From Plenodomus lindquistii (lineage: Eukaryota; Ascomycota; Dothideomycetes; Pleosporales; Leptosphaeriaceae): a stretch of 64,000 nt of DNA. The stretch's first letter is position 1. Each line of letters starts with the position of its first letter. Both the position numbers and the translations under genes were made by a program. The notes below the pieces were generated by a model. The model searched no databases. It saw only the letters and a list, made by a program, of their open reading frames with translations, and was not told the DNA's origin. Where the stretch lies: positions 992,001 through 1,056,000 of the forward strand of contig JANUWI010000012.1 of NCBI GenBank assembly GCA_025504975.1, written 5' to 3'. Positions 45,602-58,033 of this stretch are shown here, in pieces.

Positions 45602-48600
45602 ATGCGGATACCCATTCGCGAGCAACTCGGCTGTTTGGTGTTGCTGGCCTCGCTGATTGGCCTGGCTGTCATAGCAATCGCAACTTGGGTATGCATATAG
45701 CTTGGGTCTAATCCCATGCCTGTACGAACCGTCTAATCTTTGGTAGTTCACGAACCACAACTTTGTGCTTGGTATACGGTAAGCTCACGGAGAGACCCGG
45801 TGCGCGAGCGTTCGACTGACTCCAATCCACAGAGCGACTCGTCTTACCTTGACTGCTTCGCTCAAGGCTGCTCAGCTATCTTCCAATCTGGCGCTCATGC
45901 AGATCCTTGTCCAACAGGCAGCCGGTCGACTCTCCCCGCAGTACGCTCTCCAACGCTACTACGCTGGTAATGCCACCGAGGGCAACTGGCAGCGGACCGC
46001 CGAGGACTACGATGCCGTCTTCTCTGGCGACGTCAGGACTCGCGTCGCCATACAAGCCCGGATCTATGCCTACAACGACTCGTCCAACGTGCTCTTCAGT
46101 CGCACCGCCAATTCCGTTGCCGATGTCGTAATTCCTCTCCACGATCAAAACGGACGAAATGCAACACTGGGGAGTCCGGACGGATTTGTTGAGGTTCTCT
46201 ATCCCCGCTTTACCGTCGAGACAATTTCCTTCAACTCGACATTGAACATGCACAAGGCACATTTCCAAGGACGGACTATCGACAATGCGAGCTATCTACT
46301 GTCTGGGCCATATCGTGTCAACGACACCCTCAGTCTCGTATCGGTGACCCTGCCCATCATCAATAATACATCGAACATCGAGACGTTGGGATGGTTGACT
46401 ACCGTGCTGGATGCCTCGCTCATCACCAACGTGGTCAACGCCATGGAGGGGCTTGGCGACAGTGGCCTGACTCTGCTATTTGGTCCTAACAATGTCACCA
46501 ACATGTTCCCTGAGAACTACTTGTACACTGGCCAGGATCCCGCTTCCCCACAAGATGTAGACGTAAGATTCCTTGTCCCGCCGACACCAAGACGAGGCAT
46601 CACGCGGCACCGTGCCTTGCACACCTCACTTGATCCACCACCGTTCAGCTGGACCAAGTTCCCAGCCATTCGCAGAGGCTACACGGAGCCAACACATGCT
46701 ACAAACAATGCCGGAAGCATAATATCCACCAACAACGAAGACGGCGACAATGTTGCTGTGGGCTATGCAATCATCAGCAGTCCCATGGTAGATTGGATGG
46801 TCATTATCGAGCAGGCGCATGGCGAAGTCTGGAGTCCAATATACCGTCTTCGCAAGGTCATCATTGCTTGCGTCTTTGGCACCATGGGTGCCATGATTCT
46901 CCTCGCCTTCCCAGTTGCCCATTACTCTAGCCGCCCCATTAGACGACTAAGAGACGCCACCAAGAAGACCGTCTCGCCGCATCTTTTCGAGGATGATAGC
47001 ATCAGCTCACACAATGACGGAGCTAACGACTCGGATGATGTAACACTAGCGCGGAAAGAGGGTTTCATTGGATCCATCGTCCACTATCGCCGAAATCAGA
47101 AGCTGAACAAGGCAGAAAGACGGGAGGCTGAGCGGAGAAGGCAATTTCGTATCCCGAGTAAAGTGAAGGACCGTAAGCATTTCATTCATGACGAGCTTAC
47201 GGATTTGACCAAAACCTTCAATGAGATGACAGATGAGCTCATGATGCAGTATGAACGACTGGAAGAAAGGGTAGCGCAAAGGACAGCAGAATTGGAACAG
47301 AGCAAAAAGGCGGCCGAGGCTGCCAATGAGAGCAAAACGCTGTTCATTGCAAACATTTCGCATGAACTGAAAACCCCCCTTAATGGCATTTTGGGCATGT
47401 GCGCTGTATGCATGTCTGAAGACGATCCTGTCAAGCTAAGGCGATCATTGGGCATCATCTACAAGAGTGGAGACCTACTGCTGAACCTGCTGACAGACCT
47501 GCTGACCTTCAGGTGAGTTTATACGCGCTGGATGCTAAACGTCTAAATGGTAAATTAACACTTTATACAGCAAAAACCAGGTTGGGCAACAATTGAGTCT
47601 TGATGAAAAGGAGTTCCGATTGCGAGACATCAGCTCCCAAATTCTCGCCATCTTCGAGAAACAGGCCAAGGACGGTGGCATCTCCATGGCCGTCAAGTTT
47701 GAGGGACCCTATGAGAGCAATCTCGACGAGAGTGGTAGGCCAATTGGGACTGGTGATCTGGGCCCATTCGGCCTCGGCCGACTGAAGGACATGGTCTTGT
47801 ACGGAGACCAGCACAGAATATTGCAGGTCGTGATCAACCTAGTCTCGAACAGTCTGAAGTTCACCCCAGCTGGCGGCTCAGTCACACTTACCATCCGGTG
47901 TTCTGGCGAAGCACACGTATCCGATAGTCGGAAGGCATCTTTACAATCGCGGAACAGCTCGATGCGTAACGCGAAGACTCGTATGCGAGCATCTGCATCT
48001 GAAGTCGGATCCATGTCACGATCGGTCTCACTGGCCACCCCCAGCCATTACGACACAGCAAACGTCATCAACGCGCATGACAAGCCAAGTGCATACTCAC
48101 AGTACATGGCACAAGAGAGAGCAGCGACTCCACCGCCTGGGCGCTGGTTGTCGTTTGAGTTCGAAGTTGAAGATACTGGCCCAGGGATTCCAGACAATCT
48201 ACATGCCAAGATTTTTGAACCGTTCGTGCAGGGTGATTTAGGCCTCAGCAAGAAGTTTGGAGGCACTGGTCTTGGTCTTAGCATCTGTTCCCAGCTCGCT
48301 GGGCTGATGAAAGGAACGATTGGTCTGAAGAGCGAAGTCGGTCACGGCAGCGTGTTCACGATGGTTATCCCATTGAAACATCTCACAAGTCGAGCAGATA
48401 GCACAGCAAGCTCGAGAAACGTCAATCTGGGCACTGATACCCCACGCCGCAGTTCGTCTATTGATGAGCCACGAGGGCGTCCAGAAGAAGCACTGTCTGT
48501 CCGCTCCGTACAATCCGCGACGAGCGTACCAACAAGCACCACTGCAGTGGGTGCTGGACCGGTAGCTTTCGACACAGACCACCAGCCCCGTCTCGTTGGC

Positions 48601-49327
48601 CTGAGTCAACCCTTCTTTGCCTCGAACGCCCCACTGGAATCTCCAAACTCCCAAGCAGCAGCTATGAAGCGCGTCGAAGCCGAAGCCACTAAACGTGGTG
48701 ACAAGGTCAAGGTTCTAGTTGCTGAAGACAACAAGACTAACCAAGAAGTCGTACTGCGCATGCTAAAGCTCGAAGATGTGTACGACGTTACCGTAGCAAA
48801 GGACGGTCAAGAAGCCCTTGACAAAGTGCGGGAAAGCATGGAGCGACAGTGTCCCTACAATCTCATTTTTATGGATGTACAAATGCCCAACCTAGACGGT
48901 CTACAATCCACAAGGCTCATACGACAATCCGGTTTCTCTGCCCCCATTGTCGCATTGACGGCGTACGCAGAGGAGAGTAACGTGAAGGTAGGCCCATCTC
49001 GTCCCTCCCTAGCCCCAAAATCCACAGGCTAACAAAACCCCATAGGAATGTCTTGACTCTGGCATGGACTTCTTTCTTTCCAAACCCATCCGCCGGCCCG
49101 CTCTCAAGCACGTCCTCAAAACCTACTGCCCCACCATCCTAGAAGAAGAAGCCGAAGCCCCCACACCGCCTAGTCAATTCAAAGCCACAATTTCAGAAGC
49201 AAATGGCAAGGTGACACTGCCCGCAGTGGCGGCTCAGACAACGGCGCCCTTCGCATTCGTGACGAAAGACCGTGAGAGGAGCCCCGACGACTCACCAGCG
49301 GTTTCGCCCAATACATCGCCGATGTAG
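45602..49327 (+). CDS. SLN1: SLN1-type transmembrane hybrid histidine kinase (osmosensor)
   Basis: Five exons, 45602-45688, 45747-45778, 45833-47512, 47571-48987 and 49046-49327, give 1165 residues; all introns are GT-AG and the joins restore family sequence (I-A-T-W-F-T-N-H-N-F-V and S-N-V-K-E-C-L-D-S-G). Membrane helix 1 is about 10-29. An extracytoplasmic sensor region follows with several N-x-S/T sites, then helix 2 at about 382-402, HAMP, a charged coiled coil, HisKA with His550 (I-S-H-E-L-K-T-P), HATPase ([17 protein letters not shown]) and a receiver with Asp1035 (F-M-D-V-Q-M-P). In fungi this group VI kinase controls the HOG MAP-kinase pathway through Ypd1 and Ssk1. The HATPase domain carries a Ser-rich insertion between N and G boxes. 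The 5' flank is unusually long and repeat-bearing. Confidence 0.92.
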
Positions 49328-50100
49328 TGAGATGTTTTTCTTCTTGTACATCTTTTGATTTATCAGATCTGTTTTGGCAAAAGCAAACTGCTCGATACCC
49401 ATAGCGCTCCTTAGTCCTGCCCTTGTTCCTCAATTATCTCTATTTTCTTGTCTCCATTTTCCCCTTTCATCTCTTGAACAATGACCTTGTAATGGCTACG
49501 AACGACGTATTTCTCACAGTACACTACACTACCAGACTTGCTATGCCGCGAAACTGCATACTAGCACTCTGTTGTGATCACATCAGTTCTTAATCATTTT
49601 TTCTCTCTCTAGAGCAAGCCAGCATATAGCGCCGACGGCAATTGTCCGGCGTGGGTAACTTTTTTTCGTTTTCACCGTACCTCTAGGGAAAACAGAACTG
49701 TACTGCATAAAGGTGTGTTTGTTTTAATATTACGAGAAGCGCAAATGGAACGCTGAATTAAGAAATAGAAGTTGTATTTAGAGTTTAATCTACAACAGTT
49801 CTTTATTACTTTGTTAATAGGCATGTATAGGTTACTAAATACATTAGGAAAAATCTTTTTTCTACCCGATAGGCAAATGGATGGTACCCATACTATTTTA
49901 ATAGCATGGCTTCTATGGCCATCGCACGAATGGCTTCTACGGCTCCCACGGCTGCTCTAAGCATAATAACGCAATACTATATAAAATACAAAATATAGAG
50001 CTAACTCTAAGCTACAAAACGCTCTATTTAAATTTTTAATATCTAGTCTAAATAAATTATTATAGATATTTAAAGGTAAAATATTCTAATTATTTTATAT
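49328..50100. other. Intergenic region running into the second RIP block
   Basis: About 770 bp. Normal composition gives way to AT-rich sequence from about 49730, with one island of normal composition at 49880-49965 that has CTTCTATGG/CTTCTACGG repeats. No gene is supported; the ORFs in it have no family pattern. Confidence 0.5.
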
Positions 50101-50213
50101 AACGTATTTTACGGGTAAGTAGATTATACAGGCGAGTAAATTACTCTTATTTTACACTAAAAACTAAGATTTTTAAGAATTAATTAGAACTATTCTAGCT
50201 AGTAATCTTGTAC
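50101..50213. repeat. Left terminal inverted repeat (113 bp, RIP-mutated) of a DNA element
   Basis: This segment is the reverse complement of 57920-58033 apart from transitions and one single-base gap. Over the first 100 aligned positions I count 19 differences, all transitions, and in 16 of them the A or T is in this copy. The flanking TA on each side fits a TA target site. The element is split by the gypsy insertion that starts at 50220. Confidence 0.8.
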
Positions 50214-50219
50214 CTAGTA

Positions 50220-50637
50220 TGTAATAAAAGCTATATTCTATTACAATAATAACCTTTAGCTACAGGAGCCCCTTTATAAGCTACCCCTATCTTTCTCTAT
50301 ATAAGCTTATTAAAAATAAGAAACTATACTAATTTCTATTTAAACTACCTTTATACTACACCTAGTCTAGATTCTATAAAAATTTTTACTTTACTATTAC
50401 CTACGTGCTAATATAGTAGAGGAAAAAAAAAAACTTTATAAAAGTCTAGAACTACTACTAAGTTCTACTTTATATAGCTTACTTTTTTAATAGAACTATA
50501 AAAGTATAATTTTTTTATCCTTTTATATAAAGCCTATAAAAATATAATTTATTTAGTATTTTAATCTACGTATACTTTTATATACCTTTAAACTAATTTA
50601 AACGCTTTTTAATATTTTATATTTTTAAGCTATTATA
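50220..50637 (+). mobile_element. 5' LTR (418 bp) of the chromodomain gypsy element
   Basis: The sequence matches 57307-57724 throughout, differing mainly by transitions, and both have exactly 418 bp. It begins with TG and ends with a TATA where the partner LTR ends in TACA, a C-to-T change. It is preceded by the 5-bp sequence TAGTA at 50215-50219. Confidence 0.92.
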
Positions 50638-53600
50638 TTATAAAAAAATTATTTCTCTGCTAGTAACAGCCTATATAATATTACTAATTTATTTAAAAAA
50701 ATTATTTAAATTTTTTAGTTAACTAGCCTCTAAAACCTCTCTAGTCCTAGCTCTAATTAACGCTAATAGATCTATTAATAATTCTAAAACTAGATTTTAG
50801 AAATCTTTAGTTAACTAAAGCCTATAGGTTTAGACTTTTATAGTGTTACTAGTTTAGATTACTTTTAAAAAAGTTATATTAGATAGCGCTAAAGTAGAGA
50901 CTTAGAAACTACTAATAATCTAGCAGGATTAGAGGTAAAGCTAATACCTATTTTTATTAATAGATAATAAATCTTACTTTTTAAAAAATAAAAAGAAATA
51001 ACTAGCTTTTATAGAAGGCCTATAAATTTATTAAATATTTAAAATATAAAAAATAACTAATACTAGCTAATTAAAGAATAATTAAAGTTAGATAGAAGCT
51101 AGATCTATTTTAATAGAACCTAGAAATCTACTAACTATAATTTCTAATAACGCTATAGAAATAATAGCCTAGCTACGCGCTAAATTAGCAGCTCTATAGG
51201 CTAAAATAAAACTTATTAAAAAAAAAAACTTTATCTAACTTTACTTTTAGACTTACTTCTATTTTCTACTAAAAACTTTTAAATTTATTAACGTTACTAG
51301 TTAACTAGATTACTTTCTAAAGCCTTTTTTTATATTTTTAAAAAGCTACGTTTATTAGAGCGTACTTTTTCTATTTCTAAACTATTAGATAGAAAGGACT
51401 TTACCTATAAATAATAGAAAGCTTTAATACTAGATTAATTTAAAATTAATAGTAACTATTACTATTTTAAACGTGTCTATATAGTACTAGTCTAGAGTAG
51501 TACTTCTAGTCTAGCTAAAGAGTATTTTAAGCTCTAATACTTATCTAATAATAAAGCTAACTACTTTTTCTCTATAGAAGCTATAATAGCTACGCTTAAT
51601 AAATACTTTATTATAAATAATAAATAGGCTAAAGTACGTAATACCTTTAACTAACTATATATAAAGAAAAATAAAACTTTTTTTACTTTTAAAGTCTATT
51701 TTTTAAGCTATACTATAAAAAAATATTTACTATATATAGAATAGATTTACTATATATAGGTAAAAATAACTTCTAGCCTATATATTTCTAGTTAAAAGTT
51801 TAAGTATACCTAGAATAACTTCTTTCTAGATATAATAGAGTACTTTACTATTTTTAATATAGAAAAAAGAACTTACCTAAAAGATATATATTATTAGAAC
51901 TTTTTTTATAATAGTACTACTAAGTTCTAAGCTAGAACTATAGTATAACCTAGTTTAAATACTTTTTAGAAAAAAATTTTAGAGACTACAGCACTATATA
52001 TAGCTTTCTAAACCTTTCTATAATCTACTATAGTACCCCTATAGTAAGTAATAGCTACTTTAGCTTCTAAAAAGGCACTAGGTAACTACTATAACTATAG
52101 TAAACTAGAATACTACGCTAATAAATATTTATTACTATAGATAAAAAAAATTATAATTAAAAATTACTCTAACTAATATTATAACACTACTAAAGTACTA
52201 GACCTAGAAGAAAATTAGATAGAAAATAAGTAGTTCTAAAAGTATTACGCTATTTAAAATTAAGTTAAAAGTATAATCTATTAAACTTTAATTTTTTAAA
52301 GTTATTTTAAAGTTCCTATTTTTTTATATCTACTATTTTATATAACCTAGGCGTAGGTGTAAAACTACTATTACTTATTAATACTAGCGCCTAAAAATAT
52401 CTCTTTTTAAATTTATATATTATTTTTTCTTTATTTTTTTTATTTTAAACTAAAGTTTAAAAACTACCCTATCTAGTAATAGTTAAAAGGTTTAAAAACT
52501 AAATTTTTTTACTAGTTATAGAATATATCTATCTCTATATAATTATAAATAGATAAAAGATTCTAAACTATCTATTTATTATACTTAATCTAGAAGCTTA
52601 GGATATAATTATTAGGATATAATAGTTAAAAAGGTTTAAAATTCTATTAGATATAGATAGGTTCTAGTTATAGTAGCTAGCTATTTACTTTAAAATTTAT
52701 ATCTTTACTCCTTTAATTTTTATATAACTTTATTAAAGAATACTAAAAAAGCATATTACTTTTAATATTAAAAAATAAAACACTCTATAGAAAAAGAAGT
52801 TATATTAGAAAACTAGTAGCCTATACCTTTTAATTAATTATATTTATAGAATTTTTAAAGCCTTATAATACTAGAATATCCCTCTAAAGATCTAAAAACT
52901 AGACCTACTCTAAAAACCCTTTAAAACCCCTTCTAGTCTCTAAATTGCTATTATTTCTGCTAATACCTTTTATTTTAGTATAAAAAAAAAAATAAGTTCT
53001 TTACTACTAGTCTATATAAAATTAACTAGATTTTTAAAAACTATAATAAAAAAAATATTTAAAAAAATAACTATTTAATCTAGAACTAACTTTCTTTCTA
53101 CTACTAGTAGTATTAGAACGTATTTAGTTTATTAGCTATAAAGAAACTACTAGAATACTAACTATATAACTATAAAATTATTCTAAATAAATTTCTATCT
53201 AATAACTTTAGCCCTTTATATAAATAAAATACTAAAGACTTAGAAGCTATTAAAAAATACGTTTAGAAGAACTTATAGAAAGGATTTATAGAGACTAGTT
53301 ACAGCCCTTTTACTTTCTCTATTCTCTATATTTATAAACCTAATAAGTTGCTCTATATCTATATTAACTACTATAAATTTAACTAGCTTACCTAAAAAAA
53401 CGCCTATTTAATTCTAAAAATAGATAATTTACTAATCTGCCTAAGTAAAGCTAAAATTTTTACTAAATTTAATATTTAAATAGCTTTTAATAAAATCTAT
53501 ATAGATCTAGAGTTTAAAAAATATACTACTTTCTATACCTACTATAGATTATATAAATACAAAGTACTTCTTTTTAGTCTCTATAATAGCTTTTTTACCT

Positions 53601-56600
53601 ATTAAAGGTATATAAATAATATACTTATAGATTACTTAGATAATTTCTATATTACCTATTTAAATAATATTTTTATTTATTTTAAAAACGTCTAGAGCTA
53701 CTAACAACACGTTAAACTTATTCTAGAAAAACTATAAAAAATAGAACTATAAATAGTAATTAAAAAAAGTAAATTTTATATTATTTAAACTAAGTATTTA
53801 GAATATATTCTAACTAACTAAAAAATAGAGGTAGATCTAGAAAAGGTAAAAGTACTTTATAACTAGGTCTAACCTATTACTATAATAGGTGTTAAGTTTT
53901 TTCTAGAGTTTACTAGATTCTATAGATAATTTATCTCTAAATTCTTATAAGTAGCTAAGCCTATAATAGCTCTATAAAGTTCTTTAACTCTATTTATATA
54001 GACTAAAGATTACTAAAATAGCTTTAAAAAGCTAAAGTCTTTACTTCTAGTAATTCTAGTTCTATACTACTTTAATTCTAATTATAATATAAAACTAGAA
54101 ACTAACGCTTTAAATAGAGTAGTAGCTAGAATTATATTTTAAAAATACCTAGATAGTAAATAGTACTCTATAGCCTTCTATAATAAAACACTTATAGAAG
54201 TAGAGTTTAATTAGAAGATATATAATAAAAAACTATTTACTATTATTACTATTTTTAAAAAATAGAAAGCTAAACTAACTTTAGTTTAGCACTAAGTCTA
54301 AGTATATACTAATTATTAATCTTTAAAGTATTTTATAAGTATAAAGGTTCTAAATTAATAATAAGCTAACTAGGCTAAATTTATAGCCTTTTTTAACTTT
54401 TAAATTAAGTATACTTTAGATAAAAGTAATAAACACGTAGATATTCTTAGTTAATAAAAATAAAATATAAAGGATTTTAAAGTAGTCTAATAAAATAACT
54501 ACTTTTTAGTTTTTTTTAGCCTAGCTAGGCTATATAGCTGTATTAACTCTAAACTAGTAAAGTAATATCTAGAGTTCTCTCTATAAGTAACTATTACTTT
54601 TTTTTAACTAACTTTAATAATATTGCTAGATTCTTTAGAGCTAATAGAAGCTCTATTAAAAAAAAACTAATAGTTTTTTAAAAAAGAACGCTTTTTACTA
54701 CCTTTTTAGTATTAGATAGATAATAGACTTTTTTTTTATAGTAACTACTTTTATATTTCTCTAGACTTACTACTTTATATATAACTTATAAGAAAGGTAT
54801 ATAATTAAGTATTAATAGTTTATTCTAGTACTATAAAAACTTACTAGTTATTTATATAATAATACTACTAGAAAAGAATAGAAGCTATCTATAAATAGTA
54901 TGTGCGTAACTGCGTTACCTACTAAAAATTCTATCTAAAATAGATTTAAATCTAAAGGTTCCTCTACTTTTTACTAATTCTAGAGAAATCTATGTAATAT
55001 TTTATAATAGACTTTAAATCTTTCTCTAAAAACTAATATAGCTATAATTAGATTCTAGTAATTATTAATTAACTCTCTAAGTAAATAATTATAATACTAT
55101 ACTATAAAATAATAGACGTTTAAAACTTTATTTAACTATTTATATAATAGATATATTAGTTTAAATATATTTCTAAAAGTATTATTTCTAACTATAAAGC
55201 CTAGTTTATTTTTTAATTCTAGTCTAAATTCTACTAGATTATAAGTATTAAAATATAACTTTCTACTATCTATTATAAATAAACTAATAGCTAAATTAAA
55301 ATTATAAATAAGTATATTAACTAACGCCTATAGCTATTTATAACGTACTACTAGAATAACTAGAGTAAACTTTTTCTATTTATAAACTAAGCCTAAATAA
55401 CGCTTCTACACGCGTTAATAGAAATAGCTCTATACTAGCTTCTATATAGTTCTAAACTCTAATAAAGCTAGAACTAGCACTATTTAAAAGTAGCTAATTC
55501 TATTAAAAAATTTAATTACTAGAAGGCTTATAATCTAGCTATTTAAATATATAACGCTTAGAAATAAGCTAAAAAAAATATAGAAAAGGTATAAAACTAA
55601 ATATATTCTACTATTAATACCTACTAATATTCTATTAACTAGAAAATTAGAAATAAAGTTTATTTTTTTACTACTAACCTAGTAACTATAAGACCTAGCT
55701 AAAAGTTATCTAAACTATAAAAAAGTTCTTTTAAAGTTTTTAAATAGATTAGGTATTTTTATAGATTTAAGCTTTTTTTAGGCTCTAAAATATATAACGT
55801 GTTTATATCTAATATTTTTTATAAAAATTCTAATAACCCTTTACTAGAATTAAAAGCTCTAAAGCTACTAGCTACTACTATATAAAGTATAAAAAAATAG
55901 AAAATTAAAAAAATTTTTACTAGTAAGCTTATTTAAAATAAGCTAAAATATAAAGCTAGCTAGGTAGAATATAATCTAAATCTAACCTAGTATCTAGCCT
56001 CTAATTTTATAGGCTCTTTTTATAAACTATAAAATTTCTACTAGAAATATTCTAATTATCTAGAACTTTTTTAGGTACTATATAAATAGCTTTAGATATA
56101 GAAAAAAAAAATAAAGAATATATTATAGTTAGTAGATAATTATATTTTATAAGCTTAATAGTTTTTCTATTATTAATATATAAAAATTATAGCTAATATA
56201 TAAAACTAGTATATAGCTTTTACTAATAAAACTTTTAGCCTAGTAAACTAACTATTATAAATAGGTATAAAAGCTTTTTAGAACCTATTTATCTACTACT
56301 ATAACTTTTTAACTTTTACTTTACTATTAGAGGCGTTATATACTTTATTTAATTTAGAGTTTTTAGTATTTTTATATTTTAAAAACTTTCTATTAGGTCT
56401 ATAAACAGGCCTACGTTTTTTTTTACTACTAGAAAAACCTAGAGCCTTTTTAGAAAGAGTAGTAACTAAAGTTACTATATTTTTCTAGAGAAGCTATATT
56501 TTTTAGCGTAAGTCTAAAACTTTTTTATATAAACTTTAAAGCTTTTTTTATTATACGTAGTAGCTTACTAGTATTATATTAGTTACGCTAAAGCTAATAA

Positions 56601-57306
56601 CCTACGTAGTTACTATTTATACTATAAAAGCTAATATTTTTATAGCTAAGCTAGCTACAGCCTTTATATCTACTAGTTTAGCTTTAAACTTTTTTACTTT
56701 ATTTTTATTAGCTAGTATAGCCTATATAGTAAAGCCTTTAAAATTATAGAGCGCTATTATAATTTAGTTATATTCTAGTTCTATATATATAAGCATTTAA
56801 AAAAGTTAGAAAAAGTTTTAAACTAGTAGAAAATAATAGTTACTTACTAGTTTATACTTTTTATTTAGAAGTGTGTAATAAGTATACTTTTTTAAACCTA
56901 CTAATTTAAATAAATATATAAAGTTAAATTTACTATAAAACTAGGCCTAGATAAAGCGTAAGTAAAAAACCTAATAAGCTAAAAAGTATACACCTAGAGG
57001 TATAGAAATAGGCATTTTTATAAAAGCTATTTAGTATTAGTATTAGAGGTAATAATAAGTAGTAATAAAGTACGTATAATAAAGGTATAGAGTATAAAAA
57101 ATAAAAAAAAATTATAATATTTAAAAAATTATTATATTCTACTAGAGTAACTACTAGATTTAGTAGTTATTATAATAATTATTAATAAATAGTAAATAGA
57201 AAGTTATATTTACTTTAATAAAATAATAATTCTAGAATAGACTCTATATAGAGGTTATATAGAGGATATTTAGATATAGAACTATCTAATTTAAAGTAGA
57301 GGGTAA
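50638..57306 (+). mobile_element. Internal region of a RIP-inactivated chromovirus (Ty3/gypsy)
   Basis: The plus strand holds a degraded gag-pol. The reverse-transcriptase motif at 53657-53668 reads Tyr-Leu-Asn-Asn, both catalytic Asp codons changed by G-to-A, followed by I-F-I-Y-F-K-N. Integrase zinc-finger and core remnants lie at about 54700-55600. A chromodomain remnant at about 55940-56070 retains S-W-V-E-Y and Y-L-A-S-N-F, which marks a chromovirus. Stops are frequent in all frames. About 1.2 kb between the chromodomain and the 3' LTR is not explained by the usual gene order. A related copy lies inverted at about 6900-15469. Confidence 0.88.
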
Positions 57307-57724
57307 TATAATAAAAGCTATATTCTATTATAATAATAACTTTTAGCTATAGAAGCCTTTTTATAAGCTATCTCTATCTTTTTTTATATAAGTTTATTAA
57401 AAATAGAAAACTATACTAACCTCTATTTAAACTACCTTTATACTACACCTAGTCTAGATTTTATAAAAATCTCTACTTTACTATTACCTACGTGCTAATA
57501 TAGTAGAGAAAAGAAAAGAACTCTATAAAGGCCTAGAACTACTACTAAATTCTACTTTATATAGCTTGCTTTTTTAATAGAACTATAAAAGTATAATTTT
57601 TTTATTTTTTTATATAAAGTCTATAAAAATATAATTTATTTAGCGTTTTAATCTACGCGCACTTCTATATGCTTTTAAGCTAATTTAGACGCCTTTTAGC
57701 ACTTTATATTCTTGAGCTGTTACA
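57307..57724 (+). mobile_element. 3' LTR (418 bp) of the chromodomain gypsy element
   Basis: Partner of the LTR at 50220-50637. Its first bases are TA instead of TG (RIP-type change) and it ends with CA, followed by TAGTA at 57725-57729, the same five bases that precede the 5' LTR. A purine-rich tract (AAAGTAGAGGG) lies just upstream, as expected for a polypurine tract. Confidence 0.92.
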
Positions 57725-57729
57725 TAGTA
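57725..57729. repeat. 5-bp target-site duplication TAGTA (partner at 50215-50219)
   Basis: The same five bases flank the gypsy element on both sides directly outside its LTR ends. Five-base duplications are usual for Ty3/gypsy integration, so the element entered here as a unit and has not recombined since. Confidence 0.85.
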
Positions 57730-57919
57730 TTTCTTTACTAAACTTTAAATTTCTTTTATTCTAGTATTATCTAAAAACCTTAGTTTATAGAGTTATATTA
57801 TGTAGCCTACTTTTATTCTAGCTAGGATAATCTATTTTAAGTACTAAATTATTTAGATAATTTTTAAATAACATAAACCTATTTTTTATATAAAGAGTAA
57901 ATATAAAAAAATATTAAAC

Positions 57920-58033
57920 GTACAGGGGTTACTAGCTAAAATAATTCTAATTAATTCTTGAAAATCTTGGTTTTTGGTGCAAAATGAGAGTGATCCACTC
58001 ACCCGTGTGATCCACTCACCCGTGAGGTACGTT
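57920..58033. repeat. Right terminal inverted repeat (114 bp, nearly unmutated) of a DNA element
   Basis: It pairs with 50101-50213. It contains two head-to-tail copies of the 17-mer GTGATCCACTCACCCGT at 57990-58006 and 58007-58023. Unlike its left partner it has normal base composition, so the RIP border falls within or just before this repeat. The repeats with few internal bases left (about 200 bp plus the arms once the gypsy is removed) suggest a MITE or a deleted TIR transposon; the superfamily is not identifiable. Confidence 0.75.
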
